IMG/VR virus record: IMGVR_UViG_3300047372_000605
Location: 28,959 to 92,958 of that record
Length of the DNA stretch: 64,000 bases
From: a virus
Reading direction: 5' to 3' (one strand)
Notes under the pieces: generated by a model
Databases searched by the model: none
What the model saw: the letters and a program-made list of their open reading frames with translations, nothing else
What the model was told of the DNA's origin: nothing
Part shown: positions 58,209 through 63,903 of the stretch, piece by piece
Layout of the letters: each line of letters starts with the position of its first letter
Position numbering within the stretch: position 1 is the stretch's first letter
Made by a program: the position numbers and the translations under genes

Positions 58209-58245
58209 CCCCCTTCCGATAAAAGCCCGAAAGGGCTTTTGGGGG
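58209..58245 (+). terminator. Nested hairpin, probable terminator
   Basis: Inner stem AAAAGCCC-GAAA-GGGCTTTT (58221-58240) with a GNRA loop, and an outer CCCCC/GGGGG stem (58209-58213 with 58241-58245). The inner part alone looks like a rho-independent terminator. The outer stem and internal loop are shared in form with the hairpin at 60657. Confidence 0.7.
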
Positions 58246-58260
58246 CCAAAAATAAAGGTT

Positions 58261-58428
58261 ATGACAAATTTAGAAAAAGCTCAAAATATATTTAATAGTT
58301 TTAAAAGTAAAAACTATACTAGTGAATTAAAAGCAGATACTGCTATTCAATTAGCTCAAAAGGAAGCTAATGAAGTAGGTGTTGGTGTAGAATTTAAAAA
58401 ATTAATTATTCAAGATTTATTAAAATAA
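58261..58428 (+). CDS. Small hypothetical protein
   Basis: A 55-aa helical protein (NLEKAQNIFNSFKSKNYTSE, AIQLAQKEANEVGVGVEFKK). It starts after the nested hairpin with an AAAGGTTATG cassette but has no clear promoter of its own. Confidence 0.55.
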   Translation: MTNLEKAQNIFNSFKSKNYTSELKADTAIQLAQKEANEVGVGVEFKKLIIQDLLK

Positions 58429-58433
58429 AAATT

Positions 58434-58538
58434 ATGAAAGAAGTATTTATCAAAATAAAATATAAGTTAAAAAAATTAAGCCCAACTGGGAGAGAAATGT
58501 TTATAGAGGATTTATTAGAGTTTATTAAAAATTATTAA
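58434..58538 (+). CDS. Tiny basic helical peptide
   Basis: A 34-aa ORF (KEVFIKIKYKLKKLSPTGRE then MFIEDLLEFIKNY) starting 5 nt after the previous stop. It is short, so support is limited to context. Confidence 0.4.
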   Translation: MKEVFIKIKYKLKKLSPTGREMFIEDLLEFIKNY

Positions 58539-58548
58539 AATAAAGGTT

Positions 58549-58803
58549 ATGAGATTAAAATTTGATACATTATTAAAAGTTCAAGATTATTATGGATCAT
58601 CTGATTTCCAGGTTGAGGCAAGATATGATAAATTTGATGGTGAAGAATATATTATGTTTAGATTTGGCTATTGGGCTGAAGTAGATTTGATAAAATTAAA
58701 AGAAATATTTAACCCATTAGGTTATGAAGTTGAAGCGAGTGAATTTGAAGATGATGAGTGTGGTTGGTTGTATAGTTATAATATTAAAAGTATAACATTA
58801 TGA
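58549..58803 (+). CDS. Small acidic hypothetical protein
   Basis: An 84-aa alpha/beta protein (LLKVQDYYGSSDFQVEARYD, LIKLKEIFNPLGYEVEASEF) with an AAAGGTTATG start. It overlaps the next ORF by 4 nt. No family is recognised. Confidence 0.6.
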   Translation: MRLKFDTLLKVQDYYGSSDFQVEARYDKFDGEEYIMFRFGYWAEVDLIKLKEIFNPLGYEVEASEFEDDECGWLYSYNIKSITL

Positions 58804-58922
58804 GTAATTTAGTAAATGATGAATTAATGGAAAACTTGTTTGAAATGTTTATTGAAGCAGGTTATACAGATAAAGAAGCTGAAATAGCAGTTTTAGAAGC
58901 AATAAGTGCAAAAGGATTATAA
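58800..58922 (+). CDS. Tiny UBA-like helical protein
   Basis: A 40-aa ORF (LMENLFEMFIEAGYTDKEAE then IAVLEAISAKGL) that resembles a short three-helix UBA/CUE-like unit. ATGA overlap with the gene before it. Confidence 0.48.
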   Translation: MSNLVNDELMENLFEMFIEAGYTDKEAEIAVLEAISAKGL

Positions 58923-58923
58923 T

Positions 58924-59160
58924 ATGAGAAATAAAAAAAGATACGCAGTAGTAATAGACACTTATGTCTATGCAGATAACGATTATATGGCTAGAAAAAT
59001 GGCTCATAATCTTAAAAGAAACATAAATGGTGACCATACAAGAGTAATAGACATTTATGAGCAGCCATTTGCAGGTATAAAAACTAGATCATTAGAAGAT
59101 CTTACTGAACCTACAATATCAACATCTAAATGGACTGATAAAGATCCCTTACCATTTTGA
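58924..59160 (+). CDS. Small hypothetical protein
   Basis: A 78-aa protein from ATG 58924 (RYAVVIDTYVYADNDYMARK, MAHNLKRNINGDHTRVIDIY), ending DPLPF. It may be a ferredoxin-like alpha/beta fold. An in-frame upstream ATG at 58906 lies in the previous gene. Confidence 0.58.
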   Translation: MRNKKRYAVVIDTYVYADNDYMARKMAHNLKRNINGDHTRVIDIYEQPFAGIKTRSLEDLTEPTISTSKWTDKDPLPF

Positions 59161-59168
59161 TAGTAGTA

Positions 59169-59306
59169 ATGAAAACAACAATTGACTATCTAGTGTCAAA
59201 TCAAATGGCAGTAGAATTAGATCAATTAATGGGTCATAATTTACCTTGGCAACAAGCTTCAACAAAAGATGGTGTAAATTATTTCAAATTAGATGAAGAG
59301 CTGTAA
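59169..59306 (+). CDS. Small hypothetical protein with a duplicated 3' end
   Basis: A 45-aa ORF (TTIDYLVSNQMAVELDQLMG, NYFKLDEEL at its end). The DNA coding for its last residues (ATTAGATGAAGAGCT, 59289-59302) is nearly repeated at 59451-59465 beyond the structured RNA, where the same frame would read FKLDKELA and stop. The RNA element thus appears to have entered at the end of this gene. Confidence 0.55.
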   Translation: MKTTIDYLVSNQMAVELDQLMGHNLPWQQASTKDGVNYFKLDEEL

Positions 59307-59442
59307 AATTGTAGGGGTATGGCAGGTAAGCCACCTATTGGAAATGTCTGAAAGCAGAAATGCAAAGTCGAGTGCGAATGGTGGAATATGCACGAGGTAA
59401 TGGCGTAACGAAGAGTTCGAATCCTTCACCCCTATGTTTTAC
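59303..59442 (+). ncRNA. Candidate structured RNA with tRNA-like ends
   Basis: A long closing stem is made of GTAAAA/TTTTAC (59303-59308 with 59437-59442) and TAGGGGT/ACCCCTA (59312-59318 with 59428-59434). Inside are GCA-GAAA-TGC (about 59354-59363), GTGC/GCAC (59372-59375 with 59389-59392), and CCACC/GGTGG (59331-59335 with 59380-59384) that cross other stems, suggesting a pseudoknot. The last part, GAGTTCGAATCCTTC, resembles a tRNA T-arm with a bulged stem, but no anticodon arm can be made. It is much less AT-rich than its surroundings. It could be a degenerate tRNA, an invading RNA element or an unknown ncRNA. Confidence 0.55.
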
Positions 59443-59476
59443 AACTTTAAATTAGATAAAGAGCTTGCGTGAGATA

Positions 59477-59509
59477 TTTGGTTACCTGAAATAGGGTTCG
59501 TATATTCAC
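59477..59509 (+). promoter_or_regulatory. Bacteroidota-type promoter, TTTGG-N19-TATATTCAC
   Basis: TTTGG at 59477-59481 and TATATTCAC at 59501-59509. The spacer TTACCTGAAATAGGGTTCG has the ACC/GGT dyad. Confidence 0.76.
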
Positions 59510-59534
59510 ATCGTAAGTTAAAAAAATAAAGGTT

Positions 59535-59732
59535 ATGATTAAAAATAAAAATACTACAATTGATAAAATTGCTTTAGCTGAGTTTGATACTCATTATGAT
59601 AATTTAAGTGATAATCTTAAGCAATATTGCCATTTAGAAATGGTAAACAATCCTGTATGGTTACAACCATTTTGGAAGAAAGAAGATTATATGACTGTAG
59701 GTGAAAAGTGGGAAAAGGGTTTACCATTTTAA
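59535..59732 (+). CDS. Small hypothetical protein
   Basis: A 65-aa protein (DKIALAEFDTHYDNLSDNLK, WLQPFWKKEDYMTVGEKWEK), ending GLPF. It has its own promoter. No family is recognised. Confidence 0.6.
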   Translation: MIKNKNTTIDKIALAEFDTHYDNLSDNLKQYCHLEMVNNPVWLQPFWKKEDYMTVGEKWEKGLPF

Positions 59733-59752
59733 TAAAAGTAATTGCGTAAATA

Positions 59753-59785
59753 TTTGGTTACCTGAAATAGGGTTCGTATATTTAC
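59753..59785 (+). promoter_or_regulatory. Bacteroidota-type promoter, TTTGG-N19-TATATTTAC
   Basis: TTTGG at 59753-59757 and TATATTTAC at 59777-59785, with the same spacer as the copy at 59477 and the TTGCGTAAATA block before it. Confidence 0.76.
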
Positions 59786-59822
59786 CATGTAGTTAAGTTA
59801 AAAAATATATAAAATAAAGGTT

Positions 59823-60632
59823 ATGTTAAAAGTAGAAAATAAAGTTAAAAGAGGTCGTCCAAGTAAAAAGCAAGTTATAGGTAATGCTACAGTTACTAAA
59901 TGGAAGCCTGAATTAGTAAAAATGGATAATTTATCATTCGATAAAGATTTATTCGTTCCAATGCCAACTGGTAAAAAAGTAGATGCTTTGCTTTCAAGCG
60001 AAGGTGGATTAATGAAAGGTACAAATTTTGCATTTGTAGGTGATCCAGGAGTTGGTAAATCAACAGTTATGTTAGATATATTAGCTGATTTGCAAGCTAA
60101 AGGTCAAAAATGTTTATTCATTTCTGGTGAGATGACAAGTATTGATATGTTTGGATATGTTAAAAGATTTCCAAAGTTTGGTCAATTAGATATTTTATTT
60201 ATGGGTGATTATATTGAAAAAGATCCTATAATAGTATTAAAAAGCGTATTAGCTCAAGGTTTTGATGTTGTACTAATAGATAGTATGGCTGAAGTTTGTA
60301 CTAACATTGTAGATTTTCATGGTGGTACTTTCAAGAATGCTGAGAGCCAAGTATTAAATTTACTTGAAAAGCATAACAAAGCTGAGAATATAGCTAAAAA
60401 GAATACAACGTTTTTAATAATACAACAAGTTACCAAAGGTGGTGAATTTGCAGGTTCAAACAGATTCAAGCATATGCTTACTGGAATGGGTCATTTAAAA
60501 TTCACTGATGGTAGTAGAGTATTATTTTTCAGCAAAAACCGAAGAGGTGGTAAAATGGATAAATTGCATTTTAGCCTTGATCAGAGTAATCACGTTGGGT
60601 GGTTATTTACTGAAGCAATGAATGCTGAATAA
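59823..60632 (+). CDS. RecA/RadA-superfamily ATPase with N-terminal AT-hook
   Basis: A 269-aa protein. KRGRPSKKQ (9-17) is an AT-hook. The ATPase core has Walker A GDPGVGKST (73-81), LFISGEMTS, Walker B VVLIDSMAE and FLIIQQVTKGG, the pattern of RadA/KaiC/DnaB-type RecA folds. It is shorter than UvsX and has no obvious N-terminal oligomerisation domain. It may be a recombination mediator or a regulator on AT-rich DNA. Confidence 0.8.
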   Translation: MLKVENKVKRGRPSKKQVIGNATVTKWKPELVKMDNLSFDKDLFVPMPTGKKVDALLSSEGGLMKGTNFAFVGDPGVGKSTVMLDILADLQAKGQKCLFISGEMTSIDMFGYVKRFPKFGQLDILFMGDYIEKDPIIVLKSVLAQGFDVVLIDSMAEVCTNIVDFHGGTFKNAESQVLNLLEKHNKAENIAKKNTTFLIIQQVTKGGEFAGSNRFKHMLTGMGHLKFTDGSRVLFFSKNRRGGKMDKLHFSLDQSNHVGWLFTEAMNAE

Positions 60633-60656
60633 AGGTTTAACTACAACATAACCAAT

Positions 60657-60690
60657 CCTCAAGATTCTAGCCCGAAAGGGCTCTTGGGGG
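60657..60690 (+). terminator. Nested hairpin, related to the one at 58209
   Basis: Inner stem AGCCC-GAAA-GGGCT (60669-60682), outer CAAG/CTTG and CC/GG pairs (60657-60663 with 60683-60689), with the same GCCCGAAAGGGC core and asymmetric inner loop as the first copy. There is no T-run after it, so termination might need another factor. It lies between the ATPase gene and the next promoter. Confidence 0.6.
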
Positions 60691-60714
60691 CTGTAAAAAA
60701 CAATTGTCAAAATA

Positions 60715-60747
60715 TTTGGCTACCACAGATAGGGTTCGTATATTCAC
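60715..60747 (+). promoter_or_regulatory. Bacteroidota-type promoter, TTTGG-N19-TATATTCAC
   Basis: TTTGG at 60715-60719 and TATATTCAC at 60739-60747. The spacer is CTACCACAGATAGGGTTCG with an ACC/GGT dyad. The leader matches that at 59510 (ATCGTAAGTTAAAAAAATA). Confidence 0.76.
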
Positions 60748-60772
60748 ATCGTAAGTTAAAAAAATAAAGGTT

Positions 60773-61129
60773 ATGAATAAAAAAGATAAAAATATAGTAG
60801 TTAGAGAAAAATTAATGACACAAAAAGATGTTGTTTTCACTTGTGGTATTAAAGATGTTTTAGGTAGAATCCAGGAATATAAAGTTCATGGTCATGAAGT
60901 GACAGATGAAATGAGTTATTGTATTGTAGAAAATGATAATTTGTTTGGTAAATCAATGAATGTTCAAAAGTTTGGTCCTACTTGTGTTACACTTTATACA
61001 TTTGATATGTTAAATAATAAAACGACTGGTAAAATTAAATATGAAGATATTAAATTTGTAGAACCAAAAGTTGAAGAATCAAATTCATTAAAAAAATTAC
61101 CTGGTTTTTTAGGTACTGAAAAAGGTTAA
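60773..61129 (+). CDS. Hypothetical protein
   Basis: A 118-aa strand-rich protein (VVFTCGIKDVLGRIQEYKVH, TCVTLYTFDMLNNKTTGKIK) ending in a flexible Leu/Pro tail (LKKLPGFLGTEKG). Own promoter. No family is recognised. Confidence 0.6.
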   Translation: MNKKDKNIVVREKLMTQKDVVFTCGIKDVLGRIQEYKVHGHEVTDEMSYCIVENDNLFGKSMNVQKFGPTCVTLYTFDMLNNKTTGKIKYEDIKFVEPKVEESNSLKKLPGFLGTEKG

Positions 61130-61133
61130 AATT

Positions 61134-61349
61134 ATGGAAAAATTAGAAATATTAACTCCAGAAATAGTAGATCAGAGCTATAAAAATGCTCTGGGTCTAC
61201 TTTTAGGTAATTTAAGTTTTGAAGACTTAGAAGAAAAAGGTGAATTTTATTTACCTTCAGATTATGATGATCCCAAAATTATATTAGAGTATTTTGAGGA
61301 CATTGAAGATTATGAAACGTGTATTTTAATCAGAGATAATAAGTTATGA
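61134..61349 (+). CDS. Small acidic hypothetical protein
   Basis: A 71-aa acidic protein (LGLLLGNLSFEDLEEKGEFY, PKIILEYFEDIEDYETCILI). It overlaps the next gene by 4 nt. The YFEDIEDYETCILI part resembles the UVR-like helix also seen at 39880. Confidence 0.58.
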   Translation: MEKLEILTPEIVDQSYKNALGLLLGNLSFEDLEEKGEFYLPSDYDDPKIILEYFEDIEDYETCILIRDNKL

Positions 61350-61570
61350 TAAGAGAAAAACAACCCCATACAGGCCCAATAATAATAGATTTAACAGGTC
61401 CAGATGGTAACGCTTTTGCATTAATGGGATATGCAAAGCGATTTGCAAAGCAATTAGGGTGGAAAGATAATGGTTCTGCTCTTATAAATGAAATGATGGA
61501 AGGCGATTATGAGCATTTATTAGAAGTGTTTGATAACGCATTTGGTGAATTTGTAATATTAGAAAGATGA
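61346..61570 (+). CDS. Small hypothetical protein
   Basis: A 74-aa alpha/beta protein (IIIDLTGPDGNAFALMGYAK, INEMMEGDYEHLLEVFDNAF). ATGA overlaps on both sides. No family is recognised. Confidence 0.6.
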   Translation: MIREKQPHTGPIIIDLTGPDGNAFALMGYAKRFAKQLGWKDNGSALINEMMEGDYEHLLEVFDNAFGEFVILER

Positions 61571-61713
61571 AAAGTAAAGAAGAAATAATGCTACTTTGGA
61601 TAGTATTGGGTTTAATAGTAATACCTTTAGTAATACTTTATCCTTTAATCCTTGTATTTGGAATATTTATGTACGCAGCAATCAGCTTATATAAACACTA
61701 TGCCAATGGATGA
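61567..61713 (+). CDS. Small membrane protein
   Basis: A 48-aa ORF with one long hydrophobic segment (LWIVLGLIVIPLVILYPLIL, VFGIFMYAA). It overlaps the genes on both sides. Confidence 0.52.
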   Translation: MKSKEEIMLLWIVLGLIVIPLVILYPLILVFGIFMYAAISLYKHYANG

Positions 61714-61915
61714 AATAATTAGAGACAATCAAGGTAATAAAATTACTACAGGTGATCGTGTTAATTTTTATTGTAAAAATGATAACATAATGAAAGAGGG
61801 TTTAATTACTAAAATGACAGGAGGTACATTTGGTATTAAATGTGATAGGTATGTTATGCTTTATAAGTATAAAGAAGTAGATAAACATATTATATCAAAA
61901 ATAAATAAAAAATAA
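61700..61915 (+). CDS. Small SH3-like hypothetical protein
   Basis: A 71-aa protein from ATG 61700 (ATG 61706 is also possible). KITTGDRVNFYCKNDNIMKE then GLITKMTGGTFGIKCDRYV looks like a small beta-barrel. It overlaps the membrane ORF by 14 nt. The stop codon touches the variant promoter. Confidence 0.55.
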   Translation: MPMDEIIRDNQGNKITTGDRVNFYCKNDNIMKEGLITKMTGGTFGIKCDRYVMLYKYKEVDKHIISKINKK

Positions 61916-61947
61916 CGTGAGAGGTTATAAAAAAGTTCGTATATTAA
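61915..61947 (+). promoter_or_regulatory. Variant promoter, ACGTG-N20-TATATTAA
   Basis: ACGTG at 61915-61919 and TATATT from 61940, 20 nt apart, as at 52579. Both have AATAACGTG and TTCG before TATATT, but otherwise different spacers. Confidence 0.55.
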
Positions 61948-61960
61948 ATCAAAAAAACAA

Positions 61961-62098
61961 ATGAAAGAGTTTATTTATCATGCATTAGGGATTTGTGGTG
62001 AGCATTCGCATCCACATTTATTAAACATAGGTTATATTGCATTAGCTATGTTTTTAGTATATTTAGTAGTTAATAAAAAAATAAAATCAAATGGGTAG
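61961..62098 (+). CDS. Small membrane protein with CGEHSHPH motif
   Basis: A 45-aa ORF. The N-terminal CGEHSHPHLL could bind a metal, and one span follows (IGYIALAMFLVYLVVNKKI). It overlaps the next gene by 8 nt and is driven by the variant promoter. Confidence 0.55.
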   Translation: MKEFIYHALGICGEHSHPHLLNIGYIALAMFLVYLVVNKKIKSNG

Positions 62099-62264
62099 TA
62101 ATAGTATAAGATTAACAGTTGCAACAATGTCTAATTGGAGAAGTGATTTGAAACATATTAAGGAAGCAAAGGCGAAGCAAGATGAGTGGAAGAGGAGAAA
62201 GCAAAAGCGCAACAATATAGAGAAGCAAAATTCAAAAGGCTCTTTTAACAATAATAAATATTAA
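62091..62264 (+). CDS. Small basic hypothetical protein
   Basis: A 57-aa, Lys/Arg-rich helical ORF (LKHIKEAKAKQDEWKRRKQK). It overlaps the previous gene by 8 nt. It may bind nucleic acid. Confidence 0.52.
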   Translation: MGSNSIRLTVATMSNWRSDLKHIKEAKAKQDEWKRRKQKRNNIEKQNSKGSFNNNKY

Positions 62265-62282
62265 CCTACATATATACAGAAC

Positions 62283-62684
62283 ATGGAATTGGATTATAAG
62301 AAAATAGTGTTGGAGTATTTGAATACTTCTATGGAACATGATGATTTTACTAAAGCCGAGTTTAAAGTATATTCAGAAACTACTGCCGATGGGTATGAGG
62401 TGTATGTTGCTACTTTGGATGATAGGAATCCTTCTATAAATGAGGATGTGTATTATTATGATTCCGATTTGGCAGAGACAGTAATGGATGCTTTGGAGGA
62501 TCATTATTCGGTTTATATTGATTCATATTTGTATGATGATATCTATTTGAATGATACATTTGAGGAGTATTTTAACGAGCATGTGGAGGATATTGTTTCA
62601 GATAGTCCAGATTCATTTACTAAAGAGGAATTAGCATTTGTTAAATCAGAATATTTAGATGAGGAAGAAGCAGCAGCAGAGTAA
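62283..62684 (+). CDS. Acidic hypothetical protein
   Basis: A 133-aa, very acidic, Tyr-rich protein (LDDRNPSINEDVYYYDSDLA, SYLYDDIYLNDTFEEYFNEH). Its Leu codons are mainly TTG, unlike the TTA preference of almost all earlier genes, which suggests a different origin or expression class. No family is recognised. Confidence 0.62.
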   Translation: MELDYKKIVLEYLNTSMEHDDFTKAEFKVYSETTADGYEVYVATLDDRNPSINEDVYYYDSDLAETVMDALEDHYSVYIDSYLYDDIYLNDTFEEYFNEHVEDIVSDSPDSFTKEELAFVKSEYLDEEEAAAE

Positions 62685-62778
62685 TTGGTGGGCATTTTGG
62701 GATAATGTTAATATGCCCTTGTTAAAAAAAATTAGACGTGTTAAACGTGAAAAACCTAGTGTATGGGATCTCAAGTGA
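62659..62778 (+). CDS. Small Trp-rich basic protein
   Basis: A 39-aa ORF (RKKQQQSNWWAFWDNVNMPL, KKIRRVKREKPSVWDLK). It overlaps the previous gene by 26 nt and the next by 1 nt (TGATG). The WWAFWDNV stretch is unlikely to arise by chance in this AT-rich DNA. Confidence 0.48.
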   Translation: MRKKQQQSNWWAFWDNVNMPLLKKIRRVKREKPSVWDLK

Positions 62779-63182
62779 TGGAAATAATAGTATGGGTGCT
62801 TTCAATTGTTATTGTTAGTACTTTTTTAGGGATGGTATTTCAAGTGTTGAGAGGTATGTTTGATGGTTATATGGATAGGTGGGAAGAAAAGTATTTGGTA
62901 AATAAGAAAGCCGAGTATTTGGAGGATGAAAATATTTTGAGTGTTAATGATCCATTACCAGATGAATATGATGAAGATGATGAAGGTGAAATAGATGATG
63001 AAGATGATCCATTTAATGATCCAGATGTATTGGATTTTTTAGAACGTGCAGATGAACAAGGTCCTTGGGATGAGCAATATGATAAGTCTTATACTGTTGG
63101 GGGTTTATCAGCTGATAAAGATAAAAGTTTTATGGAGTTTCAAAAGAAAATGGACGAGCGAGATAAAGAAAATAAAAAATAA
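62778..63182 (+). CDS. Membrane-anchored acidic protein
   Basis: A 134-aa protein from ATG 62778, which overlaps the previous stop (TGATG); an in-frame ATG at 62763 is the alternative. One span (VWVLSIVIVSTFLGMVFQVL) is followed by a long acidic cytoplasmic tail (DEYDEDDEGEIDDEDDPFND). No family is recognised. Confidence 0.6.
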   Translation: MEIIVWVLSIVIVSTFLGMVFQVLRGMFDGYMDRWEEKYLVNKKAEYLEDENILSVNDPLPDEYDEDDEGEIDDEDDPFNDPDVLDFLERADEQGPWDEQYDKSYTVGGLSADKDKSFMEFQKKMDERDKENKK

Positions 63183-63197
63183 GATATTTATTATTGT

Positions 63198-63371
63198 ATG
63201 AATTTTTTTATAAAACATAAAAAACGTAAACACATAGCATATGTTGAAAAACGTGTTGTACAATTACGTAAACAAATTGCAGATCAAGCAGTGCAGTTTG
63301 GATATATTGATCAAATGGCTCGAACTCAGTTCTTAAAATATAATGAGTATTTAAAAAAATTAATCAGTTAA
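63198..63371 (+). CDS. Small basic hypothetical protein
   Basis: A 57-aa basic helical ORF (NFFIKHKKRKHIAYVEKRVV, QLRKQIADQAVQFGYIDQMA). It lies 15 nt after the acidic membrane protein. Confidence 0.55.
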   Translation: MNFFIKHKKRKHIAYVEKRVVQLRKQIADQAVQFGYIDQMARTQFLKYNEYLKKLIS

Positions 63372-63375
63372 AATT

Positions 63376-63636
63376 ATGAAAACAAATAATATACTAATGA
63401 TATTAATTATACTTTCGTTTACTGGCGCTGTGTGGTTAATAAATGAAAATCATACTTTAAAACATAGGGAAATTGATATGTTGGATAGGTGGTTTCATAT
63501 GGAGGAAGACCTGAGTGATATGCAAGTGGAGATATTCGATATGAAAACTCAGATGAATAGAATTGAATCATTAATTGATGAGATGGCAATTGATTATTCT
63601 GATACTAATTCTGCTAATACTGTAAATTATAATTAA
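63376..63636 (+). CDS. Membrane-anchored coiled-coil protein
   Basis: An 86-aa protein with an N-terminal span (NILMILIILSFTGAVWLI) and a coiled coil (MEEDLSDMQVEIFDMKTQMN). It resembles the next gene in layout; the two may be a pair, perhaps spanin-like. Confidence 0.58.
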   Translation: MKTNNILMILIILSFTGAVWLINENHTLKHREIDMLDRWFHMEEDLSDMQVEIFDMKTQMNRIESLIDEMAIDYSDTNSANTVNYN

Positions 63637-63637
63637 T

Positions 63638-63898
63638 ATGAAAGGAAGATTTATATCATTAATAATAATATTGTCTATGCTTATTATGACTTGGCAATTT
63701 GGGAAAAGTAGAGCGTTAAATCAATTATTAAATGAGTGTAAGGATAAGGATGCTACTCATATTGATTTGATATTTGATTTGGAGCAGGAAAATGCTAAAT
63801 TAAATGATTATATTATTAGTATTGAGGAGGAAAACGCTATATTAAGCTCATGTTGTGCTAATGGTGGTTTACAACCTGATACTGTTATTTTAAATTAA
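63638..63898 (+). CDS. Membrane-anchored coiled-coil protein
   Basis: An 86-aa protein with an N-terminal span (FISLIIILSMLIMTWQFG) and a coiled coil (DLEQENAKLNDYIISIEEEN) ending near a CC pair. It starts 1 nt after the similar protein at 63376. The same length and design suggest a duplicated or paired function. Confidence 0.58.
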   Translation: MKGRFISLIIILSMLIMTWQFGKSRALNQLLNECKDKDATHIDLIFDLEQENAKLNDYIISIEEENAILSSCCANGGLQPDTVILN

Positions 63899-63903
63899 AA
63901 GTT

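Noticed and set aside
59303-59442. Reading the structured RNA as an ordinary tRNA or tmRNA
   Set aside because: The T-arm-like part has a bulged stem, no anticodon arm can be formed, and at about 120-140 nt it is too long for a tRNA and too short, and without tag frame, for a tmRNA.
59303-59442. Hammerhead ribozyme or group I intron in the same region
   Set aside because: The CUGAUGA core of hammerheads is absent, and the conserved P7/P3 sequences of group I introns are not found; the length is also too small.
59331-59460. Reading frame through the structured RNA (with MQSRVRMVEYARGNGVTKSS-like sequence)
   Set aside because: Codon choice (CGA, GTG) is unlike the phage genes, and the base pairing and GC content point to RNA function.
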